A stretch of DNA of 64,000 bases from Turnera subulata. Lineage: Eukaryota > Streptophyta > Magnoliopsida > Malpighiales > Passifloraceae. This document shows positions 41,419 to 51,823 of the stretch, in pieces. Position numbers and translations under genes: made by a program. Position 1 is the stretch's first letter. The number at the start of each line of letters is the position of its first letter. The DNA lies in NCBI GenBank assembly GCA_028386065.3, contig JAKUCV010001633.1:41973-105972 (forward strand). The letters run 5' to 3'. Under the pieces are notes generated by a model that saw only the letters and a list, made by a program, of their open reading frames with translations, ran no database searches and was not told the DNA's origin.

Positions 41419-42755
41419 TGAAGAGCATGAAACTACAGATTTTTACAGCATACACTGTAGTCTTTTGGCCTTGCATTTAGCATCAATTCATGTATTTAGA
41501 TAGGAAATCACTTGCTTTTACACCAAATTATACTTTCCTAGCCCTTGTTTGCTTTCATGTGCAATTAGGTCCTTTTTGGAGTGGATTTTGACGATTTTGG
41601 CCCGAAAATAGTGAGGCGCTGTTGAAAGCCCAATTCCAGTTCAATTTGCATCAGCGACAACGCCCAGATACATCCTGACAGTGGCACTGCGTCAAAGTCC
41701 CGATTTTTATAGTTAATTTGGAGACTTGCACCTAAATTCAAGGAGACTTTATTGAAGATCACGTGGACACTCCTTAGAAGGAAAGAAGACCTTTTGCTGC
41801 TAGGTTTTGAGAAGAAAATTTATTCCTCAAGACTTAGGATTTTAATTAGAGATTTGCTCTATATAAATAGAAAAGAACAAAACCTTAAGTCGTCATCTTC
41901 GACTTCTCTATTTTCTGGAGCAAAAACACACAGCTTTCAGAGCAGAAGAAGGTGGAGAATTTCGGCAAGAAGCAAGTGAAGACTTTTAGGTTTCTATTTG
42001 ACGGCATGTTGCTGTCACCTATTTTATTGTTTGTTTTTTTTAGTTTCTTCATGAACTTAATCTTTATATCTAGGTTTATAGGATGTAGCTACAGTATTAT
42101 GTTTAAGTAATAATTCATGTTTGGTTTCTTTTATTCGTTGATGTCTTGATTTGTGTACGGAGAACTTAACAGTGCATGCGGCTTGATCACCCTCTTGTAC
42201 ACCTTAGATGACTTAGCGAAGCACTGAACAGGAGAAGCTAGGAAATCTGATTGTTCCATACACAACCTCTATCCTAATTATTGTCGAGAGAGATTTTAGG
42301 GTAGTTGAAGATTTACCACTTTGTACAACGCCTACTGTACCCTAGGACAGGCAACACTGGCGAACAACAGGTTGTTCGGGACTAAGATAGGTTTACAATA
42401 ACAGTGAACAACTGGTTGTAGATGATATAGGCTAAGTAGCCCTACAAAATATACGAATAAATTAACCAAATTCTGAGTTATTATTTAGATAGCACACGCT
42501 GTAGTGAACCCCGGACAACCTAGGTTCCTTTATTACTGCATCTTTTTACCAGTACACACTGTTATTTTCTTCTTTGCTTATTTACTTTATTTTCTCTGCC
42601 TATTACTCTCATCAAATCGAATCCTTTATCTTACTTGTTGTTTTATAGTCTAATCGATCGAAAGCTCTAAGGACAGTGTTATTTCGCAGTCCCTGTGATT
42701 CAACCTTGTTTACTACAGTAACATTGTGCACTTGCAGCCGGTTTTGCTACGAACA
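41419..42755 (+). repeat. 3' LTR of the Tat-like element
   Basis: Starts TGAAGAGCATGAAACTACAG a few bases after the AAGTTTGGGGGAA purine tract and ends about 42755 after GTGCACTTGCAGCCGG. TG..CA ends; no partner LTR in the window, so borders are inferred. Three to four of the recurrent palindromes lie inside (41445, 42325, 42489, 42549). The end resembles that of the solo LTR 16046-17876. Confidence 0.6.
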
Positions 42756-43772
42756 AACATCCACTGTCTAAGATTCATTCATCCCCTGTAACCTGCAAAA
42801 AACAATCAGGTTTTAGGTACCCAAACTACTTTGGGTCCTTCAGGGTTAGATCTGATTCATTTTGGAACCTACACATATCTAACATTGTCATCTCTTTTTC
42901 TAAACATACATGTTCTTATGCCATGTCCATCTCTGCCACAATAATGGCATGTAATATGAGGTACATCAAGTGTATGTGAATGCATATAAATGTTCTTTCT
43001 AGTTGGATATCCATAAGTATTCCTTCTTGGTCTATATCATATACCCGAACTTGTTTTAATAAACTTCACAGACTTATATGGTTTGTCAAAAATCACGTAT
43101 GTTGAGTTAGATCTATATGGCATACTTGAACCTGTCTTAACAGTTTTCACATATTGATATGGTTTGTTAAAAGCTACTCGAGCAGTGTCAGCATTATATG
43201 GTGTACGTACTAGATCCTGCCTTAACAAATTTCACAGATTGATTTGTTTGTTAAAAACCATACGAGTAGCTCATATTCCTTCTTTTTTCACCAAATGCCT
43301 TTGCTGCCCTACCAGCAAATTCAGATTTTCTATTCCATAAATAAACTTCTCTGGAGAACTTTTTAGATCCTCAACATTCTTCTTAAGCACATCATTCTCC
43401 TTTACTAACTTGTCACACATAGCAACACTACTAGCAAGAGCCTCCAAATTTCATATGCAGTTTCACAGGATCTGACCCTTTGAAACTCACTTTCCCTTAT
43501 TCTGTATAGAAGAGCATGTTTGGCTTGAGCATCAAGCTTCGCTCTCCTCATTTCATCTTTAGTCCAAAATTGCATATCCCCTCATGGGTCTGCTATAGGG
43601 ATTTTGCACAATATACCACATTTCCAGATCTTTTCTTTCAAGAAAGATCTTCATCCTAAACTTTTAGTAGTCAAAGCTTTCCCCATCAAAGTAGGGTTCC
43701 TTGTTGATGCTTCTACCCAAAAAAACCATGATCTTTGTCTCTGGATTTTACTCCTTAACACTGAGGACGAGG
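42756..43772 (-). pseudogene. SIRE/Maximus-like Ty1/copia gag fragment
   Basis: Read on the minus strand: near the 43772 end STRNPTLMGKALTT is followed by frame breaks. A Lys/Glu-rich stretch lies in the middle (43270-43460). CHYCGRDGHGIRTC, an intact CCHC zinc knuckle, lies at about 42908-42960. The segment ends with PEGPKVVWVP (42812-42843). This order and the GPK-VWVP motif after the knuckle are typical of SIRE-type copia gag. Several stops and frameshifts break it and nothing of pol remains. The 5' LTR that belongs to it is on the far side of the 43778-49475 insert. Confidence 0.68.
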
Positions 43773-43795
43773 CTCCGTGATGCAGCAACAACCCT

Positions 43796-44274
43796 AAAAA
43801 AATTTGTATAGCAGGTTCCCACACAAATCCTGCAACCTGAGACCACAAAACACAAATTCGGGTAGATTCCTCCTACACAAAACCTGCAACCCGAGACCAA
43901 AACCAGGCACAATTCGGATAGATGCCTTCTGCCCAAATTGTCGACAACAAGAATAAATTTCTACAATTTCAGCTAATCTTTTCAATCAATTCAACCACAA
44001 CTGCAAGGAGATTTAACACTTGCAATTCCACACCCAAGTCCACAATTTCAATTCCAAACCAGCAAACACAAATTGGCAAGGCTTCTTTCTTTTATTTTTG
44101 TGAACAGTACTGATGAACAGTACCTGTGAACAGTATGGCGTGAACAGTAACTCGACTATTTTTTTTTCCTTTTTTTTTAATTTCTTGAATAAAAAAAAGA
44201 CACAAAACACAAGAACATGAAAAGTAGTCAATGCAAGATATGATTGATTGAACCTGTGAGCTCCGCTACCAAAT
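43796..44274 (-). repeat. second copy of leader/PBS, deleted unit
   Basis: Nearly identical to 48163-48667 (TTTGTATAGCAGGTTCC and onward), including the GTGAACAGTA array (44098-44157; fewer units than the 48469-48551 copy) and the PBS GCTCCGCTACCAAA (44261-44274). The junction with the LTR remnant is at ~43795 (CAACAACCCT joined to AAAAAAATTTG). Confidence 0.85.
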
Positions 44275-45075
44275 GATGCAGCAACAACCCTAGAATTCCA
44301 CTAGGATGACTTCTGCAACTAATCGATCCCAAGACCTCCAATCTCCAATCAAACTAGGGTTTAGTATCCCTATTCTTCACCTCCTAAACTCAAAGGATTA
44401 GGCAACAAACAATGAGGAATACAAGGAATTGATTAATCACCACAAGTAAACCACTTGATAAGAGAAATCAATCCTAAAGAGTAAAGCCAAGAGAATCCCT
44501 CTCTTGTTTTTGATTGAATCTCTCAATCAAGAAGAACACTAAAGGTAAGCATTTAGCTTCCTTAAAATCACTCAAACTTCATGTATATTCTCATGTATAA
44601 TCTGATTTCAAACTTGATACATGGTTGGCTTTTATTGAAGCAAAAAAGCAATGGATTGAATTGAAAATACAAGCACTAAACATCTTTTGTTTTCTTTAAT
44701 GCACACCAACCACACCAACCACACTAGTGGGAATCTTTAGCTCCAAAGTGAATTTTCCAACCTGAAATTGAATAGTAAATGCCGGCAGTGAACAGTAATT
44801 TCCGGCGTGAACAGTAACTTTCCGGTTGAACGGTGAAAAACGGCTACTTTTGACTTGAATCCTTCAAAATGCTCACAAACTTAGGAATCTCTTTAAATTC
44901 TTCTCCAAACTTTTCCAACTTATCTTCTTGTAATTCCCGATTGACCCAAGCTTGAGCATAATGTAGAATGTGATTCTTTATCATCTTCAATCGAGCCCTT
45001 GTGACTGGTCCTTGAGGAAAGCTAATGGCGTCATCACCTTCTTGAGTTCCACTTGGTGTTGGTTTGCTCGTATCA
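44275..45075 (-). repeat. LTR-A (middle LTR of the composite)
   Basis: TGATGCAGCAACAACCCTAG to GGTTTGCTCGTATCA, 801 bp. It matches LTR-B with few differences, so insertion was fairly recent compared with the Athila element. A TGAACAGTA-type cluster lies at 44780-44835. Confidence 0.88.
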
Positions 45076-46190
45076 TTCCTTCCTTCCTCAAAAAGATTCG
45101 TCCTCGAATCAAAACCTAGAAAATCAAAAGGAGTTACATTAGGGACGATGATGGCCATACTAACTCCATACTTACCAATCGAATCCACCGTGTAGGCACT
45201 ATCATTGACCCTTTCAAAGTCACAGAGTAACCAATCCCATACTCCTGGATCGAACGGCATTTTGCTGCTCCAGGAATCAACTCGTGCATTCCTTTTAGAA
45301 AATAAGAGTAAGACAATTAACCAGAAAACAAGTGGTAAACCACTACTAGCTTGAAAACAAGCAAGAATTACCAATTTATTCACCAATTTTCTCTGTGCCA
45401 CATGCAAACAATAATCCAAGAACTTAGGGCCTCTATCAAACATGAATATCCTAGGATTACCGTGCGACAACAATGTGAAATAGAACGATACTTCATCATA
45501 TATGGCATCCTTTAAGATCTCGACAGGCTCATCATGCAAAACATCAAAACGTAAGACGAACATAGCATATGCAACACTCAATCTGAAATAAATACATGCA
45601 TCAACACATACAACATCCAATAACAAGTAACAACTCGAAGTCTCATGCAACAATATGCAGTAACTAATTGCGAATAATCCATGCAATGTGAGGATAACAT
45701 ATCTAATAACCAACTTCACGTTTTGCAAACAGATCACATGTAAAACATCATCAAATGAATGACCTGCCATAAAATTCATAAGCCTATGGATCTTGTAAAT
45801 ACCATTTGTAATATCCCTTAGATTCATGAAATCAATATGTAATCGTCCAACTTCATGTAATGCAAACGGAACACATGCATCAAAGAATGCGATTGGAACA
45901 TGTGCATCACATATGGTGAAATCAATAGATATTGCGAGAACCACACGCATATTACTGCCAGAAATCAAGCATGCAATAAGACACTTAACACGAATTAGTT
46001 TGCAAGTTTTAAAACATATAATACGAAACTGAATGCAAACTATAAGAAACAACTCATGACATGCAATCAAAAATTCTGCATTACCAAACCTAATTAATGC
46101 ACATATGCATTCATCAAGCAAGTTAATTAAACATACATGCATATAAACACTATGAAATTGAACCAACATAGTCATGCATTCATTGGACAA
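44844..46190 (-). CDS. 448 aa ORF: unknown Cys/His/hydrophobic-rich part fused to gypsy pol tail
   Basis: Minus strand ORF occupying the place where RT to integrase should be. Residues ~1-315 match no domain I know. They are rich in Cys, His, Ile, Leu and Met with several hydrophobic stretches (e.g. LVFWLIVLLLFSK near 290). From ~325 it is the chromovirus-type pol tail: NDSAYTVDSIGKYGV, DFLGFDSRTNLFEEG, QGPVTRARLKMIKN. The last ~75 codons lie inside LTR-A. 1.35 kb without a stop in ~63% A+T DNA is unlikely by chance, but this does not prove translation. No Kozak or splice signals were assessed. It could be a captured gene fragment, or sequence kept open by fusion to the pol frame. Confidence 0.5.
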   Translation of the reverse strand: MSNECMTMLVQFHSVYMHVCLINLLDECICALIRFGNAEFLIACHELFLIVCIQFRIICFKTCKLIRVKCLIACLISGSNMRVVLAISIDFTICDAHVPIAFFDACVPFALHEVGRLHIDFMNLRDITNGIYKIHRLMNFMAGHSFDDVLHVICLQNVKLVIRYVILTLHGLFAISYCILLHETSSCYLLLDVVCVDACIYFRLSVAYAMFVLRFDVLHDEPVEILKDAIYDEVSFYFTLLSHGNPRIFMFDRGPKFLDYCLHVAQRKLVNKLVILACFQASSGLPLVFWLIVLLLFSKRNARVDSWSSKMPFDPGVWDWLLCDFERVNDSAYTVDSIGKYGVSMAIIVPNVTPFDFLGFDSRTNLFEEGRNDTSKPTPSGTQEGDDAISFPQGPVTRARLKMIKNHILHYAQAWVNRELQEDKLEKFGEEFKEIPKFVSILKDSSQK

Positions 46191-46208
46191 AAGAAATCGA
46201 TACTTTAC

Positions 46209-46901
46209 TTAAGATTGTTCATCTCGGCAATCCACACTCATTTGCCACTTCCCATTCATCTCTGGAAATAGACTATGCGTTCCAAGCTTGTGATCGAGTT
46301 GATGCTCAACTCCCTTAAACAGTGTCAATTCTCCTCCTGGATCTATCAACTTGCAACAAGCATTAGCTCGTTCCACAAAAATAGGCATAACAAGTAACTT
46401 ACATGGATGATAATCAATAGAACAGCAATATAAATCACTCATCATGTTGTCCAATTTAGGCATTAAAGTCATAGAATAGGAACTTAAAACTTGATGCTCA
46501 TTTGTGATTGTAATTGGTGCCCCATGTATAATTCCATCTTCCCCTTGGGCCGGCAACCTTTTAGGACAAGCATCCCTAGAAACCTGCAAAAGAAACACAT
46601 CAGATCTAGAAAGACAAGGGTTAAGGTTAGCTTCAAACCAAGCTTCTTTGTACAAAGGTACAAACAAAACCTTCACTTCTCTCTCATTTGAGTCCTTTAA
46701 CACAATTTCTTTTGAGACTTCTTTCTCACTCTCGTCATTATCTTTCTTTTCTTTCTCCTCAAATTTTTCTTTTGAGGCCTTCTCTCCTTTTGCAAGACTC
46801 TCATCCTTTCTCTCATCCTCTCCTTTTGCAAGGCTCTCAATTTTTCTCTCTTCGTCACCTTTCACAAGGCTCTCTACCTCTCTCTTTTTCACTTTTTGCA
46901 A
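46209..46901 (-). pseudogene. gypsy linker and start of RT, truncated
   Basis: It opens with Lys/Glu-rich repeats (ESLVKGDEER, ESLAKGEDER, ESLAKGEKAS), a decamer-like tandem repeat probably forming a charged helix. VLFVPLYKEAWFEANLNP (the PR-RT linker) follows, then GVEHQLDHKLG and MNGKWQMSVDCR, a decayed echo of the N-terminal RT motif. It then stops at TAA. No protease lies between repeat and linker. The overlap with gag (46855-47853, other frame) shows a frame break inside the same repeat tract. Confidence 0.65.
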
Positions 46902-47853
46902 GGCTCTCAGCCTTCTTCTCTAGTTCATCTTTTGCAAGGCACTCAGCCTTCCCCTCTACCTCTTGCTTCGCCAAAGCTTCTAATGCCTTTAAAAGTTTTG
47001 CACCAGCTTCTCTCATGCCTTTTAGACTCTCACTGGAACTTTTATTGTCTTCAAGCCATTGTTTATGGCGTTTCTCTTCAATGTATTCTTTAGGGTGTTC
47101 AACTCTAGCAGTTTGATACTCCTCTCTTGCATATTCCTTACGGTAGTTTCTGTCTTGTGCATTGCATCCTCTCCTTTTCCTAGATTGGTCACGATGCCAT
47201 ACTTCTTCTTCTTTATCGTAAAAGTCATCCATATAGTCATCATAATGAACTGAAATCGGCTCTTGTCTCCTAGTCAGAAATTTTTGCTGCTGCTCCTTTA
47301 AATAATGACTAGGCGCATATCTCTTCTTCATAATCCTCTTCAATTCAGCCCATGTACTAATAGGCTCTTCTCCATACCTTTTTCTCTCTAAAACAAATTG
47401 ATGCCACCAAACACCTGCATAACCACTAAATTCTGCAACAACTAATTTTATCTTACTTTCTTCGAAGTAGTTATGATAGTCAAGGAACTTCTCCACTCTC
47501 TTCTCCCATTCCAAGTATACTTCAGGATCAAGCTTGTCAGAGAAAGGCAGAATTTTCAATTGGATGCGTCCAACATCCCTATCAACACGATTTGCTCCAC
47601 CTTCCCTCCTATCAAAGCTTGGACTTCTATATGTTCTTTTATCATGTCCTCCCCTTTCTCCAAATTTGTCATGTCCCCATACTCCATCAAACTCATCTTC
47701 ATCATAGCTATAGTGCACAGGAGTTGATTTCTTGGCTTCCATTCTGTAACCTCCTCTTCCCCATCTAAAATATTCCATGATATCAACCTGCGAATACTTG
47801 TTAGTAAAACAATTCCTCACGTGTTTACACTCGTGTTTGTTCACTCTTGGCAA
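46855..47853 (-). CDS. gypsy gag (capsid domain plus charged repeats)
   Basis: 332 codons. A charged N-terminus is followed by the retrotransposon gag domain at ~97-200: ILPFSDKLDPEVYLEWEKRV, KIKLVVAEFSGYAGVWWHQ, WAELKRIMKKRYAPSHYLKE. A basic region and Lys/Glu-rich repeats follow (KAECLAKDELEKKAESLAKS). No CCHC knuckle is seen, unlike most gag. An apparently intact gag in an element without pol fits a non-autonomous element that still supplies capsid. It ends in the repeat tract where the frame passes to 46209-46901. A possible start codon in better context may be M26 (MEYFRWGRGG). Confidence 0.75.
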   Translation of the reverse strand: MPRVNKHECKHVRNCFTNKYSQVDIMEYFRWGRGGYRMEAKKSTPVHYSYDEDEFDGVWGHDKFGERGGHDKRTYRSPSFDRREGGANRVDRDVGRIQLKILPFSDKLDPEVYLEWEKRVEKFLDYHNYFEESKIKLVVAEFSGYAGVWWHQFVLERKRYGEEPISTWAELKRIMKKRYAPSHYLKEQQQKFLTRRQEPISVHYDDYMDDFYDKEEEVWHRDQSRKRRGCNAQDRNYRKEYAREEYQTARVEHPKEYIEEKRHKQWLEDNKSSSESLKGMREAGAKLLKALEALAKQEVEGKAECLAKDELEKKAESLAKSEKERGREPCER

Positions 47854-48468
47854 AGGATATAACTCTCAGCCTCTTTCCTGATTCTGTTCCAACTTTACAA
47901 GTTAGGATTAGATATCTCAAGATCAAGTAACCAACTTGCAACAATTAATTAAGGGAAACAATGAAAGCCTAAAGAAGGAACGAAAGGAAAAACAATTCTA
48001 GAACAAATAATGACTCCAACAAACAAGAAGAAAGATCACACACAAGGACAAGGTAGTGTACGTGATGGAATAACGGTAAGTTGAGTAACTATGACATAAT
48101 AATCACCCAACACAAGAAAAGGCACAAAAAGCAAACAAAAGGAAAGAAAGAAAACAAAGACAGAAAAATTTGTATAGCAGGTTCCTACACAAATCCTGCA
48201 ACCTGAGACCACAAAACACAAATTCGAGTAGATTCCTCCTACACAAAACCTGCAACCCGAGACCAAAGCCAGGCACAATTCGGATAGATGCCTTCTGCCC
48301 AAATTGTCGACAACAAGAATAAATTTCTACAATTTCAGCCAATCTTTTCAATCAATTCAACCACAACTACAAGGAGATTTAACACTTGCAATTCCACACC
48401 CAAGTCCACAATTTCAATTCCAAACCAGCAAACACAAATTGGCAAGGCTTCTTTCTTCTTTTTTTTTT

Positions 48469-48551
48469 GTGAACAGTACTGATGAACAGCAACAATGAAC
48501 AGTATGGGTGAACAGTACCTGTGAACAGTACGGCGTGAACAGTAACTTGAC
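48469..48551 (-). repeat. GTGAACAGTA array in the leader
   Basis: Six to seven units of (G/A)TGAACAGTA(C/T), e.g. GTGAACAGTACTGATGAAC, spaced 11-16 bp. The copy at 44098-44157 has about four. The units follow the PBS at 48654-48667 (here TTTGGTAGTGGAGC, one CpG lost). Confidence 0.8.
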
Positions 48552-48667
48552 TATTTTTTTTCCTTTTTTTTTAATTTTTTGAATAAAAAAAAGACACAAA
48601 ACATAAGAACATGAAAAGTAGTCAATGCAAGATATGATTGATTGAACCTGTGAGCTCCACTACCAAA

Positions 48668-49475
48668 TGATGCAGCAACAACCTTAGAATTCCACTAGGA
48701 TGACTTCTGCAACTAATCGATCCCAAGACCTCCAATCTCCAATCAAACTAGGGTTTAGTATCCCTATTCTTCACCTCTTAAACTCAAAGGATTAGGCAAC
48801 AAACAATGAAGAATACAAGGAATTGATTAATCACCACAAGTAAACCACTTGATAAGAGAAACCAATCCTAAAGAGTAAAGCCAAGAGAATCCCTCTCTTG
48901 TTTTTGATTGAATCTCTCAATCAAGAAGAACACTAAAGGTAAGCATTTAGCTTCCTTAAAATCACTCAAACTTCATGTATATTCTCATGTATAATCTGAT
49001 TTCAAACTTGATACATGGTTGGCTTTTATAGAAGCCAAAAAGCAATGGATTGAATTGAAAATACATGCACTAAACATCTTTTGTTTTCTTTAATGCACAC
49101 CAACCGCACTAACACCAACCACACTAGTGGGAATCTTTAGCTCCAAAGTGAATTTTCCAACCTGAAAATGAATAGTAAACGCCGACAGTGAATAGTAATT
49201 TCCGGCGTGAACAGTAACTTTCCGGTTGAACGGTGAAAAACGGCTACTTTTGACTTGAATCCTTGAAAATGCTCACAAACTTAGGAATCTCTTTAAATTC
49301 TTCTCCAAACTTTTCCAACTTTTCTTCTTGTAATTCCCGATTGACCCAAGCTTGACCATAATGTAGCATGCGATTCTTTATCATCTTCAATCGAGCCCTT
49401 GTGACTGGTCCTTGAGGAAAGCTAATGGCGTCATCACCTTCTTGAGTTCCACTTGGTGTTGGTTTGCTCGTATCA
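48668..49475 (-). repeat. LTR-B (5' LTR of the composite)
   Basis: TGATGCAGCAACAACCTTAG to GGTTTGCTCGTATCA, 808 bp, flanked by CTCCG and then CTACCAATTG of the SIRE-like element. Pair of LTR-A. Confidence 0.88.
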
Positions 49476-49480
49476 CTCCG

Positions 49481-50510
49481 CTACCAATTGTAGGCCCAAA
49501 AGTGCCTATGAGGGCAGAGATGAATTAGGCTAAAACTTTTTCGGGTGTTGAAAGATGTGGTTTTTGTGAAACTACGCTCGGGCAAGAATAGATGAAGTTT
49601 AAAGTTAGAATAAGAATGAAGTAGGGAAGGGAAAGCAAACGCAAGAGATTTAGAGTGATTCTCCCTCACCAGGTACCTCCACTACCTAAAGGTTCCTCCT
49701 TTAGGATTTCAAACACTCACTAACTTTAGGTTTTTGCGGGTTCAACCTTAACCTTTACAATCTCAAGCTTTTCTAGGCTAAGCTTAAACCTTTACAAGCT
49801 TTTCACAAGCTAAGCTCTAACCTATCCTCAAATCTAATCCTAGATATGAGTACCCAGTAAAACTAAACCAAGTCTTGCTTGCAAACTATCCTTTGATTGA
49901 ATTTTGGAATGAACACAGAAAAACCAGATTTGAAACCACAAGTGTAAGCACAAAGTATGAACTCAAATTTTACACAATAGCTGGGATAGTCTTCAGAGGT
50001 GTTTTGGACCCTCTGTTATAGCTTTTGAGTTTGGGGGGAAAGTGCTACAACGGCTCTTTGATCCCATAGTTGACTTCAGTTCACATTTAGTTCAAGTTGG
50101 GACCACTTCTTCATGTCTACTCCTTGGTCACAAAGTATTGCCAAAAATGGAAACCATGGACCACCTTCATTAAGTGAAGTTAGAGATGAGAGAAGATCTT
50201 CTGCAAGTTTCTTCTTACTTGTTTATCAATCTTGGCTATTGGGAGTGGACTTTAAATTCTTGGAGGACCACACGCAAATTGCAAAAAAAGTTTGATGGTG
50301 ACAACTCATTTTGATGTGGTTGCAACAAAAAACATTTCTGTATGGTTTTTCTGAAGCCATACTTCCTCCTGTAAGTTTTAATCAACACAAGTTAAACTTA
50401 AAGCTTTTATGTTAAGTAGTTTGTTAATCATCAAAATCAATTATATATCATGACTAACATGGTTAATTCACTAATTAAGCTTTAGAGGTGATTCCAAGTT
50501 TAGGCCAACA
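49481..50510 (-). repeat. PBS remainder and 5' LTR of the SIRE-like copia element
   Basis: CTACCAAT (49481-49488) completes a PBS whose first bases, GCTCCG, lie left of the insert. The LTR is 49489-50510 (1,022 bp); read on the minus strand it starts TGTTGGCCTAAACTTGG and ends GGGCCTACA. A start of this kind and ~1 kb size fit SIRE/Maximus-type LTRs. The flank TAAGA follows at 50511. The small ORF 49481-49669 is not a gene. Confidence 0.72.
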
Positions 50511-51823
50511 TAAGAGGCATGCTAAGTGGTTGGAATTCATGTTGACTTTTCCTTATGTGGTGCATTACAAGAAAGGTAAGGTAATGTGATTTTTGATGCG
50601 TTGTCTAGGAGGTATGGTCTAATCTTTGCTCTTAGTTCTAAGTCGATTGGATTCGAGTATATCAAGGAATGGTATAAATTTGATCTTGACTTTGCTAATG
50701 TATTCGATGCATGTGAACAGGTTACTTTTCAAAAGTTCCATGATGGTTATTTATTTTGTGATAATAAACTATGTGTTCCTACTTGTTCTATGCGTGAGTT
50801 GCTTATTAGGGAGTCTCATGTTGGTGGTATATTGGGACATGTTGGTATTGCTAAGACTCGTGGCATTCTACCGGAACACTTTTATTTGCCAAACATGAAA
50901 AAGAAATATTGAGAAAGTGTGTACTAGTTGCGTGAGTTATAGGCAAGCCAAGTCCAAGGTGCAACGTCATGCATTGTACACTCCTATACCTATTCTTAAT
51001 AGTTCTTGGGTTGATATTTCTATGAATTTTATGATTGGATTACCTAGGACTAGGAGATGACAAGATAGCATATTTGTTGTTGTTGGCAAGTTTAGCAAAA
51101 TGGCTTATTTTATTGCATGTCATAAAATAGATGATGCTACTCATGTTTTGTTCTTTAGGGATGTGGTTCCTTTGCACGGCATTCCTAGGACAATTGTTTC
51201 AAATAGGGTTACTATGTTCTTGAGTCACTTTTGGCGTATTCTATGGGGTAAATTGGTGGACTAAATTGTTGTTTTCTACTACTTATTATCCTTAAAGTGA
51301 TGGCCAAACTGAATTGGTTAATAGGACGTTGGGATCTTCGTTGCGTGTTGTTGAGGGTGAGAATCTAAAAACTTGGGAAAATTGTTTGCCATTGATGTAT
51401 ATTGGAAGTATTCATTCATCTACAAGTTTGCCACTTGAGAATGTGGGTTTTAATCTGTTAACTCCTTTGGATTTGTTGTCTTTACTTTTGAATGAGATTT
51501 TGAATGTAGATGGACAGCAAATAGCAGGGTTGGTTAAGAAAATACATGAAAGGCTAGGAAGCATATTGAGGAAAAGAACAAGAAGTATGCTCAAAGAGCC
51601 AATCCAGGGTGCCGAGTGATGGCATTCGAGCCAGGAGACTACTGTTTGGGTGCACTGTAGGAAGGAAGGTTTCCCAAGCAAAGAAAATCGAAATTGGATC
51701 CAAGAGGGAATGGACTTTTTCAAGTGCCTGAGCAATTCAGTGCCAACGCCTACAAAGTGGATCTTCCTGGTGAGTATGGTTTTAGGCTACATTCAATATG
51801 CTACATTTTACGGTTTACGTGGC
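50511..51823 (+). pseudogene. decayed chromovirus pol: RNase H end, integrase, GPF
   Basis: Plus strand with many stops and shifts. Readable pieces: [20 protein letters not shown] and DALSRRYG (RNase H end), FHDGYLFCDNKLCVPTCSMR and HVGIAKTRGI (integrase zinc region), MNFMIGLPRTRR and [14 protein letters not shown] (core), DGQTELVNRTLGSSL (Glu motif), DLLSLLLNEI and the GPF-like end before 51823. Both catalytic Asp positions read Asn (GAT-to-AAT type). ORFs at 50586-50912 and 51314-51619 are the longest open scraps. It appears to be the target of both the SIRE-like element (left) and the Mutator-like element (right). Confidence 0.8.

Larger units (their letters stand above)
38638..42755 (+). 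mobile_element. Tat-like Ty3/gypsy element, 3' part
   Basis: Integrase without a chromodomain (38671-39573), a 1.85 kb noncoding 3' region, then an LTR (41419-42755). Everything 5' of mid-integrase is missing, cut at the Mutator-like end at 38637. The post-integrase GGGAGGCAACCCAGG and repeated AAGTTTGGGGGA purine tracts fit Athila/Tat-type elements. It is a separate family from the Athila element at 11066-37669: the integrases differ clearly and it lies in the opposite orientation. Confidence 0.75.
43778..49475 (-). mobile_element. three-LTR composite of a non-autonomous gypsy derivative
   Basis: CTCCG flanks both ends (43773-43777, 49476-49480). Minus strand order: LTR-B (49475-48668), PBS, leader, gag, linker, unusual 448 aa ORF, LTR-A (45075-44275), PBS and leader again (44274-43796), then only the last ~18 bp of a third LTR (43795-43778, TGATGCAGCAACAACCCT). 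So a complete unit and an internally deleted unit share LTR-A. RT, RNase H, integrase core and protease are absent. The leader array and linker ally it with the element at 4655-10873. Tandem units like this can come from unequal or intra-chromatid LTR recombination. Confidence 0.85.

Noticed and set aside
46491..47253. several plus strand ORFs rich in Ser/Leu/Phe
   Set aside because: Antisense shadows of the Lys/Glu-rich gag and linker.
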